Below are positions 38,784 through 47,611 of a DNA stretch of 64,000 nt, piece by piece (position 1 is the stretch's first letter; every line of letters begins with the position of its first letter). Both the position numbers and the translations under genes were made by a program. The stretch is from Halotalea alkalilenta DSM 17697. Its GTDB lineage: Bacteria > Pseudomonadota > Gammaproteobacteria > Pseudomonadales > Halomonadaceae. The stretch is from contig NZ_JHYY01000014.1 of assembly GCF_000621205.1 (NCBI RefSeq), forward strand, positions 1 through 64,000, read 5' to 3'. Below the pieces are notes generated by a model that saw only the letters and a program-made list of their open reading frames with translations, ran no database searches and had not been told where the DNA came from.

Positions 38784-39523
38784 GCGATTGCGAAACGCTG
38801 CTCGAGATTCGTGGCATGGAGCTGCGCTATGGCGCGGCGATCGCGGTGCGTGACGTAAGCCTACGCGTCGCCCGCGGCCAGCTCGTCGCCGTCATCGGCA
38901 ACAACGGCGCGGGCAAGTCTTCGATGGTCAAAGGCGCCACCGGGCTGGTGCGGCCATCGGCGGGCAAGGTGTTGTTTCGCGGCGAGGACACCACCGCCCT
39001 GCCCGCGCACGGCAAAGCCAAGCGCGGCCTGGTCATGGTGCCCGAGGGCCGGCGGCTGTTTCCCGACCAGACGGTAGAGGACAACCTGATCCTCGGCGCC
39101 TACGTGCACGGCGGGCTCAAGCACGAAAAGGCCCGCGCCAGCTTCGATCGGGTCCTGGCGCTGTTCCCACGGCTCAAGGAACGGCTGCGCCAGCAGGCGG
39201 GATCGATGTCCGGCGGCGAACAGCAGATGCTGGCCATCGCCCGGGGACTGATGGCCGGGCCGGAGCTATTGGTCATCGACGAGCTTTCGCTCGGCCTCGC
39301 ACCGAGGATCGTCACCCAGCTGATCGAGGTGCTCGCACAGCTCAACCGCGAGGGGCTCACCATCGTGCTGGTCGAGCAGCTCGCCGCCCATGCGCTCTCC
39401 ATCGCCGACCACGCCTACGTGGTCGACAACGGCGCCATTGGCCTTTCGGGACCAAGCGCGGAGATCGCGGCCAACCCGCAAGTGATGGACGCCTTCCTAG
39501 GCAAGAAAGCCGTCGCCCGGTGA
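38780..39523 (+). CDS. livF: ABC ATPase, LivF type
   Basis: A 247-residue ATPase: Walker A GNNGAGKSSMVKG, signature MSGGEQQMLAIARGLM, Walker B LLVIDELSLGLAP (Glu-Leu rather than Glu-Pro), H-loop LVEQLAAHAL. It pairs with the ATPase half of the fused LivM-LivG protein. ATGA overlap with the gene upstream; the cyclase-family gene follows after 49 bases. Confidence 0.93.
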   Translation: MSDCETLLEIRGMELRYGAAIAVRDVSLRVARGQLVAVIGNNGAGKSSMVKGATGLVRPSAGKVLFRGEDTTALPAHGKAKRGLVMVPEGRRLFPDQTVEDNLILGAYVHGGLKHEKARASFDRVLALFPRLKERLRQQAGSMSGGEQQMLAIARGLMAGPELLVIDELSLGLAPRIVTQLIEVLAQLNREGLTIVLVEQLAAHALSIADHAYVVDNGAIGLSGPSAEIAANPQVMDAFLGKKAVAR

Positions 39524-39572
39524 CGGCACGTCGTTACCACCGACACGCAACTCCCCTGATCGAGGAAAAACC

Positions 39573-40274
39573 ATGTCCCAGCGAATCATCGACTTGAGCC
39601 TTTTGATCGAAGACAACATGCCGGCGCACAAGCTGTTCCAGCGCCCGGTGCTCACCACCCACTTGAGCCACGAGAGCTCCAAGGCGCTGGGGCTGGGCGT
39701 GCCGGGTGATGCGATGACCTTCCAGACCAACTTCATCGCCATGCTCGACCACGTCGGCACCCACGTCGACGCGTTCCGCCACGTGAAGCCCGACGGCGCG
39801 CCGATCGACGAGATGCCGCTCGAGATGTTCATCGGCAAGGCGGTGTGCCTGGACCTCAGGCACATCCCCGACCTCGGCGAGATCGGGGTGGAAGACCTGG
39901 AGGCGGCCCAGGCCGAGGCCGGGGTGGTGATCGACGGGCATATCGTACTGCTGTGCACCGGCTTTCATCAGCGCAACTATCCACGCCTCGACTCGGTGTG
40001 GAAAAACCCGCTGCTGACGGTCGAGGCGACGCGCTGGCTCTATGAGCGCGGCTCGATGATGCAAGGGGTGGAGGGCCCCTCCACCGACAAGCCGACCGAC
40101 GACGACTTCGCCCAGCATCGGCTCTGCCGCGAACTCGGCATGAGCCATTGGGAGTGGCTGGTGAACCTGGAGTCGCTGATCGGCCAGGGCGAGTTCCAGT
40201 TCTTCGGCGCACCGCTCAAGTTCAAGGGCGGCTCCGGCTCTCCGGTGCGCGCCTTCGCGATCATCGAGCAGTGA
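39573..40274 (+). CDS. Cyclase-family metal hydrolase (kynurenine formamidase/isatin hydrolase-like)
   Basis: A 233-residue protein of the cyclase superfamily, whose members hydrolyse cyclic or formyl amides such as isatin and N-formylkynurenine. The metal-binding motif is HVGTHVDAFRH at about 61-71; a second conserved segment is GVEGPSTDKP. It lies in the Liv-amidase operon, 25 bases before the amidase gene. The sequence alone does not separate isatin hydrolase, formamidase or a new cyclic-amide hydrolase; the context of ring-opening enzymes favours a cyclic amide or imide. Confidence 0.8.
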   Translation: MSQRIIDLSLLIEDNMPAHKLFQRPVLTTHLSHESSKALGLGVPGDAMTFQTNFIAMLDHVGTHVDAFRHVKPDGAPIDEMPLEMFIGKAVCLDLRHIPDLGEIGVEDLEAAQAEAGVVIDGHIVLLCTGFHQRNYPRLDSVWKNPLLTVEATRWLYERGSMMQGVEGPSTDKPTDDDFAQHRLCRELGMSHWEWLVNLESLIGQGEFQFFGAPLKFKGGSGSPVRAFAIIEQ

Positions 40275-40299
40275 CCCGCCCCAGGCTTCGGAGCAACGG

Positions 40300-41700
40300 A
40301 TGACCGACTCACTCGACTTCATCAGCGCTCGGGAGCTGGCGGGGCTCGTCGCTGCGCGACAGATCTCGCCGGTGGAACTGACCCAGCGCGCGCTGGCGCG
40401 GGCCGAGGCCACCCAGGCCTCGCTCAACGCCTTCTGCCTGCTGCTGCCCGAGCAGGCGCTTTCGGCCGCCCGGCGTGCCGAAAGCGCGGTGATCCGTGGC
40501 GAACCGCTCGGCTCGCTGCACGGCTTGCCGATCTCGGTCAAGGACCTGATCAGCATCGCAGGCCTGCCCTACGCCTCCGGCTCGCGCGCCATGGGCGGCA
40601 ACCTCGGCAAGTACAACGCACCGGCCGTGGAGCGAGTGAGGGCCGAGGGGGCGATCATCATCGGCAAGACCACCACCAGCGAGTTCGGCTGCAAACCGGT
40701 GGGCGACTCGCCATTGACCGGCATCACCCGCCATCCCTGGGATCTGGACAAGACGCCTGGCGGCTCGAGCGCGGGCGCGGCGGCGTCGGTGGCGGCGGGC
40801 ATCACCCCCTTCGCCCTCGGCACCGACGGCGGAGGTTCGCTGCGGATTCCGGCCGCCTTCACCGGGCTGGTCGGATTCAAGGCCAGCTTCGGCCGGGTCC
40901 CGGTATGGCCGACCTCGGCCACACCGACCCTGGCCCACGTCGGCGCGCTCGCCCGCAACGTAGGTGACGCGGCGCTTTTGGCCCGGGCGATCGCGGGCTA
41001 CGACGCACGGGACCCCTTCTCGCTGGTGGGGCCGGCGCCCGACTTCGCCGCCGCCGCCGAGGCACCGGTGAAGGGTCTGCGTATCGCCTGGAGCCCGAGC
41101 CTGGGCTATGCCCATCCGGAAAAGGAAGTGGTCGAGATCACCGCCCGGGCAGCCCAAGCGCTGAGCGACCAGGGCGCGCATGTGGAGGAGGTCGACACGG
41201 TATTCGACCAGGACCCGGCCGGACTCTGGCGCGCCGAGTTCTACGCCGGGGTCGGAACGCGGCTTAAAGCGGTGCTGGAAACAAGGCGCGAGCTGCTCGA
41301 CCCGGCGGTGGTGAAGGTGCTCGATATCGCCCTGGCACAGAAGCTGCATGACTACTACGCCGCGGTGTTCGAACGCTACGAGCTGCGCGACCGGATGCGC
41401 CGGTTCTTCTCTCGCTATGACCTGCTGCTCTCCCCCACCCTGCCGATCTCCGCACTGGATGCGGGGCAAGACCTGCCGCCGGGGTACGGTGACGAAGAGC
41501 TGGTGACCTGGGCCGCCTATACCTATCCGTTCAACTTGACCGGACAGCCGGCCGCGTCCGTCTGCGCCGGGCTGACCCAGGCGGGCATGCCGGTCGGCAT
41601 CCAGGTGGTGGGCAAGGCGCTCGGAGAGCATGCGGTGCTGAGCGTCGCCGCGGCGCTCGAACGCCTCCACCCGCCGGGCTACAACCTGCGAATGACCTGA
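40300..41700 (+). CDS. Amidase-signature-family amidase
   Basis: A 466-residue amidase with the complete Lys-cisSer-Ser triad: K81 in PISVKDL, S156 in KTPGGSSAGAA and S180 in TDGGGSLRIPAA, spaced as in the family. It is related to GatA but is encoded without gatB/gatC, so it should be a catabolic amidase acting on a small or aryl amide. It may hydrolyse the open-chain product of the cyclase-family enzyme encoded directly upstream. Confidence 0.88.
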   Translation: MTDSLDFISARELAGLVAARQISPVELTQRALARAEATQASLNAFCLLLPEQALSAARRAESAVIRGEPLGSLHGLPISVKDLISIAGLPYASGSRAMGGNLGKYNAPAVERVRAEGAIIIGKTTTSEFGCKPVGDSPLTGITRHPWDLDKTPGGSSAGAAASVAAGITPFALGTDGGGSLRIPAAFTGLVGFKASFGRVPVWPTSATPTLAHVGALARNVGDAALLARAIAGYDARDPFSLVGPAPDFAAAAEAPVKGLRIAWSPSLGYAHPEKEVVEITARAAQALSDQGAHVEEVDTVFDQDPAGLWRAEFYAGVGTRLKAVLETRRELLDPAVVKVLDIALAQKLHDYYAAVFERYELRDRMRRFFSRYDLLLSPTLPISALDAGQDLPPGYGDEELVTWAAYTYPFNLTGQPAASVCAGLTQAGMPVGIQVVGKALGEHAVLSVAAALERLHPPGYNLRMT

Positions 41701-41747
41701 CCCGGCATGGACCGACACCCCACTACGACCACAGGAGCTCGCATCCC

Positions 41748-43001
41748 ATGAAAGAACCCTCGGCATCCCACGACTACGAGCTCTCGACGGTCCCGGCGCA
41801 CGCGCGAAGAGGCTTCTTCGTGATGTTCTCGGTGATGGTCAGCTTCACCCTGTTCTCCGCCAGCATGTGGGCGGGCGGAACGCTCGGCCAAGGCCTCAGC
41901 ATGACTCAGTTCATCATCGCCGTGCTGCTCGGCAACGCCCTGCTCGCCGCCTATGCCAGCGCGCTCGCGATCATGTCCAGCCGTACCGGCCTCTCGACCC
42001 ACCTGATCAGCCGCTACGCGTTCGGTGTGCGCGGCTCCTGGCTGCCGTCGTTCCTACTCGGCGGCACCCAGGTCGGCTGGTTCGGCGTCGGCATCGCGAT
42101 GTTCGCGCTGCCGATCCACGCCGCCACCGGGATCAACAACTATCTGCTGATCGTGATCGGCGGGATCCTGATGACCTCGACCGCCTACCTGGGCTTCAAG
42201 GCGCTGGCGATACTGGGGTTCTTCGCGGTGCCGTCGATCGTCGTGCTCGGCGTCTGGTCGATGGGGGTCGCTGTGGATACCGCGGGCGGCCTGGGCGCGC
42301 TGATGGAGATCGAACCGGTCGAGCGCCTGTCGATGGCCACTGCGCTGACCGTCTGCATCGGCTCGTTCATCAGCGGCGCCACGCTGACCCCCGACTTCGT
42401 GCGCTTCGCGCGCACCACCCGTATCGGGGTGATCGCCACGGTGATCGCCTTCTTCCTCGGCAACTCGCTGATGTTCAGCATCGGCGCGGTGGGCGCGCTG
42501 GTCTACGGCGAGGCCGACGTTTCGCAGGTCCTGTTCGCGCAGGGGCTGATCGTGCTCGCCATCCTGGTGCTCGGCCTGAACATCTGGACCACCAACGACA
42601 ACGCGCTCTATGCGGCGTCGCTGGGCTTCGCCAACATCACCCGCTACCCGAAACGCTACCTGGTGCTGTTCAACGGCGCCGTCGGCACCCTCTTGTCCGT
42701 GTGGCTGTATGACAACTTCGTCGGCTGGCTGACCTTCCTGAGCTCGGCGCTGCCGCCGATCGGCGCGGTGCTGATCAGCGACTACTTCATCCTCGCGCGC
42801 GGACGCTACCCGGCGCTGGAGCACGCAAAGATGAAGGACGTCCACTGGATGGCGATCGTCTCCTGGGCAATAGGCTGCGCGGCGGCCAACCTGCTGCCCG
42901 GCATCCCGCCGCTCAACGCGATCATCTTCGCGCTGGCCGCTCACACCGCCGGCGGCCTGGCGCTGAACCGGATACTCGAGCGTCGTTCCTCCTCGGCGTA
43001 G
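41748..43001 (+). CDS. codB: NCS1 permease, cytosine permease (CodB) type
   Basis: A 417-residue permease of the nucleobase-cation-symport-1 family with about 12 hydrophobic segments. CodB-like blocks are MVSFTLFSASMWAGGTLGQG, LSTHLISRYAFGVRGSWLPS and VFSIG-type helices, with GLNIWTTNDNALYAASLG in helix 8. The family also includes hydantoin and allantoin carriers. The adjacent codA homologue favours cytosine or a related ring, but in this neighbourhood hydantoin-like substrates should be considered. Confidence 0.88.
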   Translation: MKEPSASHDYELSTVPAHARRGFFVMFSVMVSFTLFSASMWAGGTLGQGLSMTQFIIAVLLGNALLAAYASALAIMSSRTGLSTHLISRYAFGVRGSWLPSFLLGGTQVGWFGVGIAMFALPIHAATGINNYLLIVIGGILMTSTAYLGFKALAILGFFAVPSIVVLGVWSMGVAVDTAGGLGALMEIEPVERLSMATALTVCIGSFISGATLTPDFVRFARTTRIGVIATVIAFFLGNSLMFSIGAVGALVYGEADVSQVLFAQGLIVLAILVLGLNIWTTNDNALYAASLGFANITRYPKRYLVLFNGAVGTLLSVWLYDNFVGWLTFLSSALPPIGAVLISDYFILARGRYPALEHAKMKDVHWMAIVSWAIGCAAANLLPGIPPLNAIIFALAAHTAGGLALNRILERRSSSA

Positions 43002-43032
43002 CGCCATCATCGAAAAGCCACGAGGTGTTGCA

Positions 43033-44334
43033 ATGCTGATCACCAATGCTCGCTTGCTCGACCGCGAAGGCCTCGTCGACATCTCGATTCGCGACGGCGT
43101 GATCGAGGCCATCGCCGCGGCGGGAAACCTCGCCCGCGGGCAAGCGCAAACGTTCGATGCCGAGGGCGGCCTCGCGCTGCCCCCCTTCGTCGAGCCCCAC
43201 TGCCATCTCGACTATGCGATGACCGCCGGGGAGCCCCGCTGGAACGCCAGCGGAACCCTGTTCGAGGCGATCGACATCTGGGCGGAGCGCAAGCGCGACC
43301 TCGACCACGCCGACGTCAAGCGCCGTGCCCGGCAGGCGCTCGAATGGCAGATCGCCCAGGGCATCCAGTACGTGCGCACCCACGTCGACATCGGCGACCC
43401 CGAACTGCGCTCGCTGAGCGCGCTGCTCGAACTGCGCGCCGAAATGGCCGAGTGGGTCGAGCTGCAGATCGTCGCCTTTCCCCAGGATGGCATCTTCACC
43501 CATCCCAACGGCCTCGTTCAGCTCGAGGAGGCGCTCAAGCGCGGCGCGGACGGCGTCGGCGCGATCCCCCACGTCGAATTCACCCGCGAGGACGCCACCG
43601 CCTCGATCGCGGCCGCTTTCGACCTGGCGCAGAAGTACGACAAGTTCATCGATATCCACTGCGACGAGATCGACGACGACCAATCCCGCGGGCTCGAGGT
43701 GGTCGCAGCGCAAGCCTATCGCCGCGGGCTCGGCCCGCGCACCACCGCCAGCCACACCTGCGCACTGGGCAGCTACAACGGCGCCTACGCGAGCAAGCTG
43801 ATCGGCCTTTTGCGCAAGGCCAGGATCAACTTCGTCGCCAACCCCTTCGTCAACACCCATCTCCAGGGGCGCGAGGACGGCTACCCCGTACGCCGCGGCC
43901 TGACCCGGGTCAGGGAGCTCAGGAACGCCGGGCTGGCGGTGGCCTTCGGACACGACAACCTGGCCGATCCCTTCTATCCGCTATTGCACACCAACGTCCT
44001 GCAGATCGTGCAAATGGGGATCCACGTCACCCACCTGACCGGCCATGACGACATCATCCAAAGCCTCGACTTCGTCACCACCCAGGGCGCGCGGGTACTC
44101 GGGCTGGGAGAACGTTACGCGCTCGCCGAGGGCCATCCCGCCAGCTTCAACGTACTGCCCGCCACCAGCGTGGTCGATGCGCTGACCCGGATGGTGCCGG
44201 TACGCTTCGGCTTTCGCGCCGGCAGGCTGATCGTCCGCACTGAGCCTGCGACGACCAGCATCTGGCTGGAGGAAGAGCGTGAGATCGATTTTTCCCGCCC
44301 GGCGCCCCCGGATTTTCCGCGCCCCCGCCAATAG
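43033..44334 (+). CDS. codA: Cytosine deaminase (CodA) homologue with altered active-site residue
   Basis: A 433-residue amidohydrolase alignable over its whole length with E. coli CodA. Metal ligands are present: HCH in PPFVEPHCHLD, His and Glu in DIHCDEIDDDQSR, the ASHT histidine, and D308 in GHDN. The residue after that Asp is Asn309, where E. coli CodA has Asp314, a residue known to shape substrate preference. Cytosine remains the default substrate, but creatinine, isocytosine-like or other ring imines are possible. Last gene of the operon beginning at 34831. Confidence 0.88.
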   Translation: MLITNARLLDREGLVDISIRDGVIEAIAAAGNLARGQAQTFDAEGGLALPPFVEPHCHLDYAMTAGEPRWNASGTLFEAIDIWAERKRDLDHADVKRRARQALEWQIAQGIQYVRTHVDIGDPELRSLSALLELRAEMAEWVELQIVAFPQDGIFTHPNGLVQLEEALKRGADGVGAIPHVEFTREDATASIAAAFDLAQKYDKFIDIHCDEIDDDQSRGLEVVAAQAYRRGLGPRTTASHTCALGSYNGAYASKLIGLLRKARINFVANPFVNTHLQGREDGYPVRRGLTRVRELRNAGLAVAFGHDNLADPFYPLLHTNVLQIVQMGIHVTHLTGHDDIIQSLDFVTTQGARVLGLGERYALAEGHPASFNVLPATSVVDALTRMVPVRFGFRAGRLIVRTEPATTSIWLEEEREIDFSRPAPPDFPRPRQ

Positions 44335-44475
44335 CCAGCAGTGCAGCCCAACTCTGGCGCACGGGCCTCACCCTGCGCACTGGACGAGTGCAGCCAATGC
44401 ACCTTCGAGAAGCACTGACTGCGCCAGGCCGCCGATCCGTTCACGGTACGGATATTGCTTAGGAATGCGCATCGA

Positions 44476-44490
44476 TTAACTCAAGGTTAT
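44476..44490. promoter_or_regulatory. TTAAC-N5-GTTAT box before LysR 1
   Basis: TTAAC (44476-44480), five bases, GTTAT (44486-44490), one mismatch from the TTAAC-N5-GTTAA palindrome found at 46264 and 47205. It ends 7 bases before the LysR start, a position suited to autorepression. Confidence 0.5.
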
Positions 44491-44497
44491 ACGAACG

Positions 44498-45430
44498 ATG
44501 TCGCTCAACCTTCGCCAGCTGGAAGTATTCCGCGCGGTGATGACCGCCGGCTCGGTCAGCGGCGCCTCGCAGCTGCTGCTGATTTCCCAGCCGGCGGTCA
44601 GCCGCATGCTCTCCCACACCGAGCAGCGCGTCGGCTTTTTGCTCTTCGAGCGGATCAAGGGGCGGCTCTACCCGACTCCCGAGGCGCGACGGCTGTTCCA
44701 CGACGTCGAGCACGTCTACCGCGATCTGCAGCGGGTCAACGCCACGCTGCTCGATCTGGTCCAGCAGCGCCACGGGGTAGTGCGAGTGGTCTGCAGCCCG
44801 AGCCTCGGCCATCACCTGCTGCCGGGGGCGATCTGCGCCTTTCGCCGCGACCATCCCGACACCCGGGTCAGCCTCGAATGCCTGCGCCACGTGCTGCTAC
44901 GTGACCGCCTGCTCGACCAGCAGGCGGATTTCGGCGTCTCGCTGTTTCCGATCACCCACCCCAACATCGAAGCGATCCCGCTCTATACCCTACGCATGGC
45001 GCTGGTCTATCCACAGCAGTGGCCGGTTTCAGAACAAGCCCCGAGCGCCCAGGCAGCGCTCGCTCCCTTCGCCGATCGCCCACTGGTCGGCTATCCCGCC
45101 GGCACGCCGTTCGGCACCCTCGCCCAGCGGCTGAGCGAACGAGCAGGCATCGACTATCGCCCGGCGATCGAGGTCGATTCACCCCACCACGCCTGCGCCC
45201 TGGTGCGCGAGGGCGCAGGCTGGGCACTGGTCGATGAATTCTCGCTCGCACTCGCCACCGCCTTCTCCCCGGTGCGGGTGCGCCCGCTCGATGAGCACCT
45301 CACCGTCAATCTCGTCCACCTGCGCCGCGAACCGCTCTCCCAGCAGGCCCAGTCACTGGTCGAGCGCCTGCGCGAAGCCTTCGCCAGCCTCCATGCGCAT
45401 AACACGGGATTAAGCGATGGCGGCGCATAG
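44498..45430 (+). CDS. LysR-family regulator, twin 1
   Basis: A 310-residue LysR protein. The DNA-binding domain reads LNLRQLEVFRAVMTAGSVSG and SQPAVSRMLSHTEQR, with FERIKGRLYPTPEARRLF, the pattern of the NocR/opine-type branch. It is visibly paralogous to the protein encoded at 46298-47242 along its full length. It lies downstream of codA and convergent with the hydantoin racemase. Probable targets are operons bearing the TTAAC-N5-GTTAA element. Confidence 0.9.
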   Translation: MSLNLRQLEVFRAVMTAGSVSGASQLLLISQPAVSRMLSHTEQRVGFLLFERIKGRLYPTPEARRLFHDVEHVYRDLQRVNATLLDLVQQRHGVVRVVCSPSLGHHLLPGAICAFRRDHPDTRVSLECLRHVLLRDRLLDQQADFGVSLFPITHPNIEAIPLYTLRMALVYPQQWPVSEQAPSAQAALAPFADRPLVGYPAGTPFGTLAQRLSERAGIDYRPAIEVDSPHHACALVREGAGWALVDEFSLALATAFSPVRVRPLDEHLTVNLVHLRREPLSQQAQSLVERLREAFASLHAHNTGLSDGGA

Positions 45431-45484
45431 GCCCGGCCCGATGCAAGCATCCGTGCGGCGCGCAGGCGACGCCTGCTTCGAGCG

Positions 45485-46138
45485 CTACCGGGCTTCGCCC
45501 AGGGCCATCGTCACCGCCGCGATGCAAGGGTCGATCACCGCCACCCGGAGCGCCTGTGCCAACGCAAGACGATGGCTGCCAAGCCCTGCACAGCCAAGGA
45601 TCAATACATCGGCGCCGTCTTCATCGCGCAGTCGCTCGCCAACCTCCAGCAGCCGCGCCCAGGTTCGGGACTGATCGCTCAGTTCGACCACATCGAGCCC
45701 CAGCGCCCGTTCCCCGGCGAAGCGGTTCATCACTCCCATTGCACCGTAGCTGCGCAAATGGCGCGGGATCGAACCTGGCTGAATGGCGATCACACCGAAA
45801 CGCTGGCCCGCGGCCAGCGCTCGCAACACCGCGGCCTCGCCGATGCCGAATACGGCACACTTCGACTGCTCACGAAGCACCGCGAGCCCCGGATCGCTGT
45901 AGCAGGCGATCACGATCGCGATCGTCTCGTCGCCGAAGCCTCGCGCCCGCGCGATCAGAGGCGCCATCACCGCGGCGATGTCGGCCTCGCTCTGGATCCC
46001 AGCGGGACCTTGCTCGAGGGTGTGGCATACGATCGCCGGCCCGCCAGGGAAGCGCAATGCACCGAGCGAGGCGTCGATGCCCTCGGTCACGGCCGTCGTC
46101 GAATTGGGATTGATGACATGGATGACGCCCGGGGACAT
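45485..46138 (-). CDS. Hydantoin/aspartate-glutamate racemase family protein
   Basis: A 217-residue cofactor-independent racemase. The two catalytic cysteines are C79 in VIACYSDPG and C183 in ILGCAGLG, and INPNST near the N-terminus is the hydantoin-racemase hallmark. It should interconvert D- and L-5-monosubstituted hydantoins. ATG 46138 has GAGGAG upstream. It lies between the two LysR paralogues and points away from twin 2; the shared promoter holds a perfect TTAAC-N5-GTTAA box. D-hydantoinase and D-carbamoylase genes at 50.9 and 55.4 kb complete the pathway. Confidence 0.87.
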   Translation of the reverse strand: MSPGVIHVINPNSTTAVTEGIDASLGALRFPGGPAIVCHTLEQGPAGIQSEADIAAVMAPLIARARGFGDETIAIVIACYSDPGLAVLREQSKCAVFGIGEAAVLRALAAGQRFGVIAIQPGSIPRHLRSYGAMGVMNRFAGERALGLDVVELSDQSRTWARLLEVGERLRDEDGADVLILGCAGLGSHRLALAQALRVAVIDPCIAAVTMALGEAR

Positions 46139-46263
46139 GCGAGTCTCCTCTTTCTCTCGATTCGACAATGGCGAGGCCAGCGCTCGCGAGGCCGGACACC
46201 GCCAGGTTGGTCCAGCCTATCGGCGAAGGAGTGGCATGGATATTGCGCTTTCATTCTCAATGC

Positions 46264-46278
46264 TTAACAGCGAGTTAA
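46264..46278. promoter_or_regulatory. Perfect TTAAC-N5-GTTAA box between racemase and LysR 2
   Basis: TTAAC (46264-46268), AGCGA, GTTAA (46274-46278), a T-N11-A LysR-type palindrome in the divergent promoter of the racemase and LysR twin 2. Confidence 0.65.
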
Positions 46279-46297
46279 TCGAGTCGAGGGGAATGCC

Positions 46298-47242
46298 ATG
46301 CAATCGCTCAACCTCAGGCAGATCGAAGTCTTTCGAGCGGTGATGATCACCGGTTCGATCAGCGGCGCATCGCAGCTGCTACTGGTCTCCCAGCCGGCGG
46401 TCAGCCGCATGCTCTCTCACACCGAGCAGCGCATCGGCTTTCAGCTTTTCGAGCGGACCAAAGGGCGGCTCTATCCCTCCCCCGAGGCCCGAAGGCTGTT
46501 CCATGACGTCGAGAACGTCTACCGCAACGTGCAGCGGGTCAACAACACGCTCCAGGACCTCGCCCAGCAGCGCCAGGGCGTAGTGCGGGTGGTCTGCAGC
46601 CCGAGCCTCGGGCACGGGCTGGTGCCCAGCGCGATCGCCGCCTTTCGACGCCACCACGCGCGCGTTCGCGTCAGCTTCGAGTGCCTGCGCCACACCCTGC
46701 TGCGCGAGCGCATCCTCGACCAGCAGGCCGATCTGGGCATTTCGCTGTTTCCCATCGACCACCCCAACATCAGTACGCTACCGCTTCACGATATGCACAT
46801 GACGGTGATCTGCCCGGCCACCCATCCGCTGGCCCAGACCAGGAGCTCGACGACGACCCTCGAACGCATGGCCGACTTCCCGCTGGTCGGCTATGGCACG
46901 GAGACACCCTTCGGTAATCTGGTCAAACGCATCTTCGAACGCGCAGGCCTGGCGTATCAGCCGATGATCGAGGTCGACTCCCCACAACATGCCTGCGCGC
47001 TGGTCAGCAGCGGTGCCGGCTATGCGCTGGTCGATGAGCTGTCGCCGCGGCTGTGGCCGAGGTCGTCACTGGCCACGCTGTCGCTGACACCACCCGAGCG
47101 CCTCACCATCAGCCTGGTGCACTTCAGCCGCGAACCGCTGTCGCGGCTGGCGCTCGGCCTGACCACCGAGCTCAGGGAGATACTGGCCGCCCCCTGCCAA
47201 TCGATTAACCCTGCGTTAAAGATCGTCGACAAAAAGGCATGA
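46298..47242 (+). CDS. LysR-family regulator, twin 2
   Basis: A 314-residue LysR protein, closely paralogous to twin 1: LNLRQIEVFRAVMITGSISG, SQPAVSRMLSHTEQR, YPSPEARRLFHDVENVYRN and VVRVVCSPSLGHGL recur. The effector domains diverge more, for example at 185-200, so the ligands may differ. GAGGGG precedes the ATG. The 3' end of the gene contains the TTAAC-N5-GTTAA box of the next operon. Confidence 0.9.
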   Translation: MQSLNLRQIEVFRAVMITGSISGASQLLLVSQPAVSRMLSHTEQRIGFQLFERTKGRLYPSPEARRLFHDVENVYRNVQRVNNTLQDLAQQRQGVVRVVCSPSLGHGLVPSAIAAFRRHHARVRVSFECLRHTLLRERILDQQADLGISLFPIDHPNISTLPLHDMHMTVICPATHPLAQTRSSTTTLERMADFPLVGYGTETPFGNLVKRIFERAGLAYQPMIEVDSPQHACALVSSGAGYALVDELSPRLWPRSSLATLSLTPPERLTISLVHFSREPLSRLALGLTTELREILAAPCQSINPALKIVDKKA

Positions 47243-47271
47243 GACAGCCTTAAAGGGCATCTCGCACACTC
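47205..47271 (+). promoter_or_regulatory. Shared LysR-box/promoter block, copy 1
   Basis: TTAAC-CCTGC-GTTAA (47205-47219) followed by 52 bases that align without gaps to 50772-50823, 37 of 52 identical, including GTCGAC and the unbroken GGCATCTCGCACACTC. It begins inside the end of the LysR 2 gene and lies about 340 bases before the amidohydrolase start. Confidence 0.7.
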
Positions 47272-47611
47272 CAGGCCATGGGGCAACGCAATCTCTGCGC
47301 TTCGGTGCCGAGACGACAACCACAATCAGCGAACAGCTCCACACTCTGGCAGAGCGTCACGTCGGCGCGCGCATTCGTCAGCGCGCCGATAGCGTGGCAA
47401 CCGGGACTCATCACCCAGGCCCTCTCCATCTCGGCCCCGCTGCCCCAAGTTCCGCCCGAGGATATCGATCTAGCCGGGCTCGCCCCACATCGTGCCCACC
47501 CCGCAGCAGAGCACTGAAGCGGTTTCGGCCACGCGGCTCCACGGCTGGCCAGTGCCAGATCACATCGCTTGCAGGCCTTGACAGAACAACCACATCGCAA
47601 GGAGTCGATCG
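47272..47611 (+). other. Long untranslated leader of the amidohydrolase operon
   Basis: No gene is convincing in this 340-base stretch. It contains a perfect 9-bp hairpin, TCGGCGCGC (47362-47370) and GCGCGCCGA (47381-47389) with a 10-base loop, and AAGGAG just before the 47612 ATG. If transcription starts in the conserved block, this is a structured 5' leader; the corresponding leader of the hydantoinase operon is only about 60 bases. Confidence 0.35.

Noticed and set aside
47257-47271. Sigma-54 promoter suggested by GGCAT and GCACA
   Set aside because: The GG and GC doublets are only 6 bases apart instead of the 10 required.
47278-47517. 79-codon frame in the amidohydrolase leader
   Set aside because: No ribosome site, no recognisable domain and composition like noncoding GC-rich sequence.
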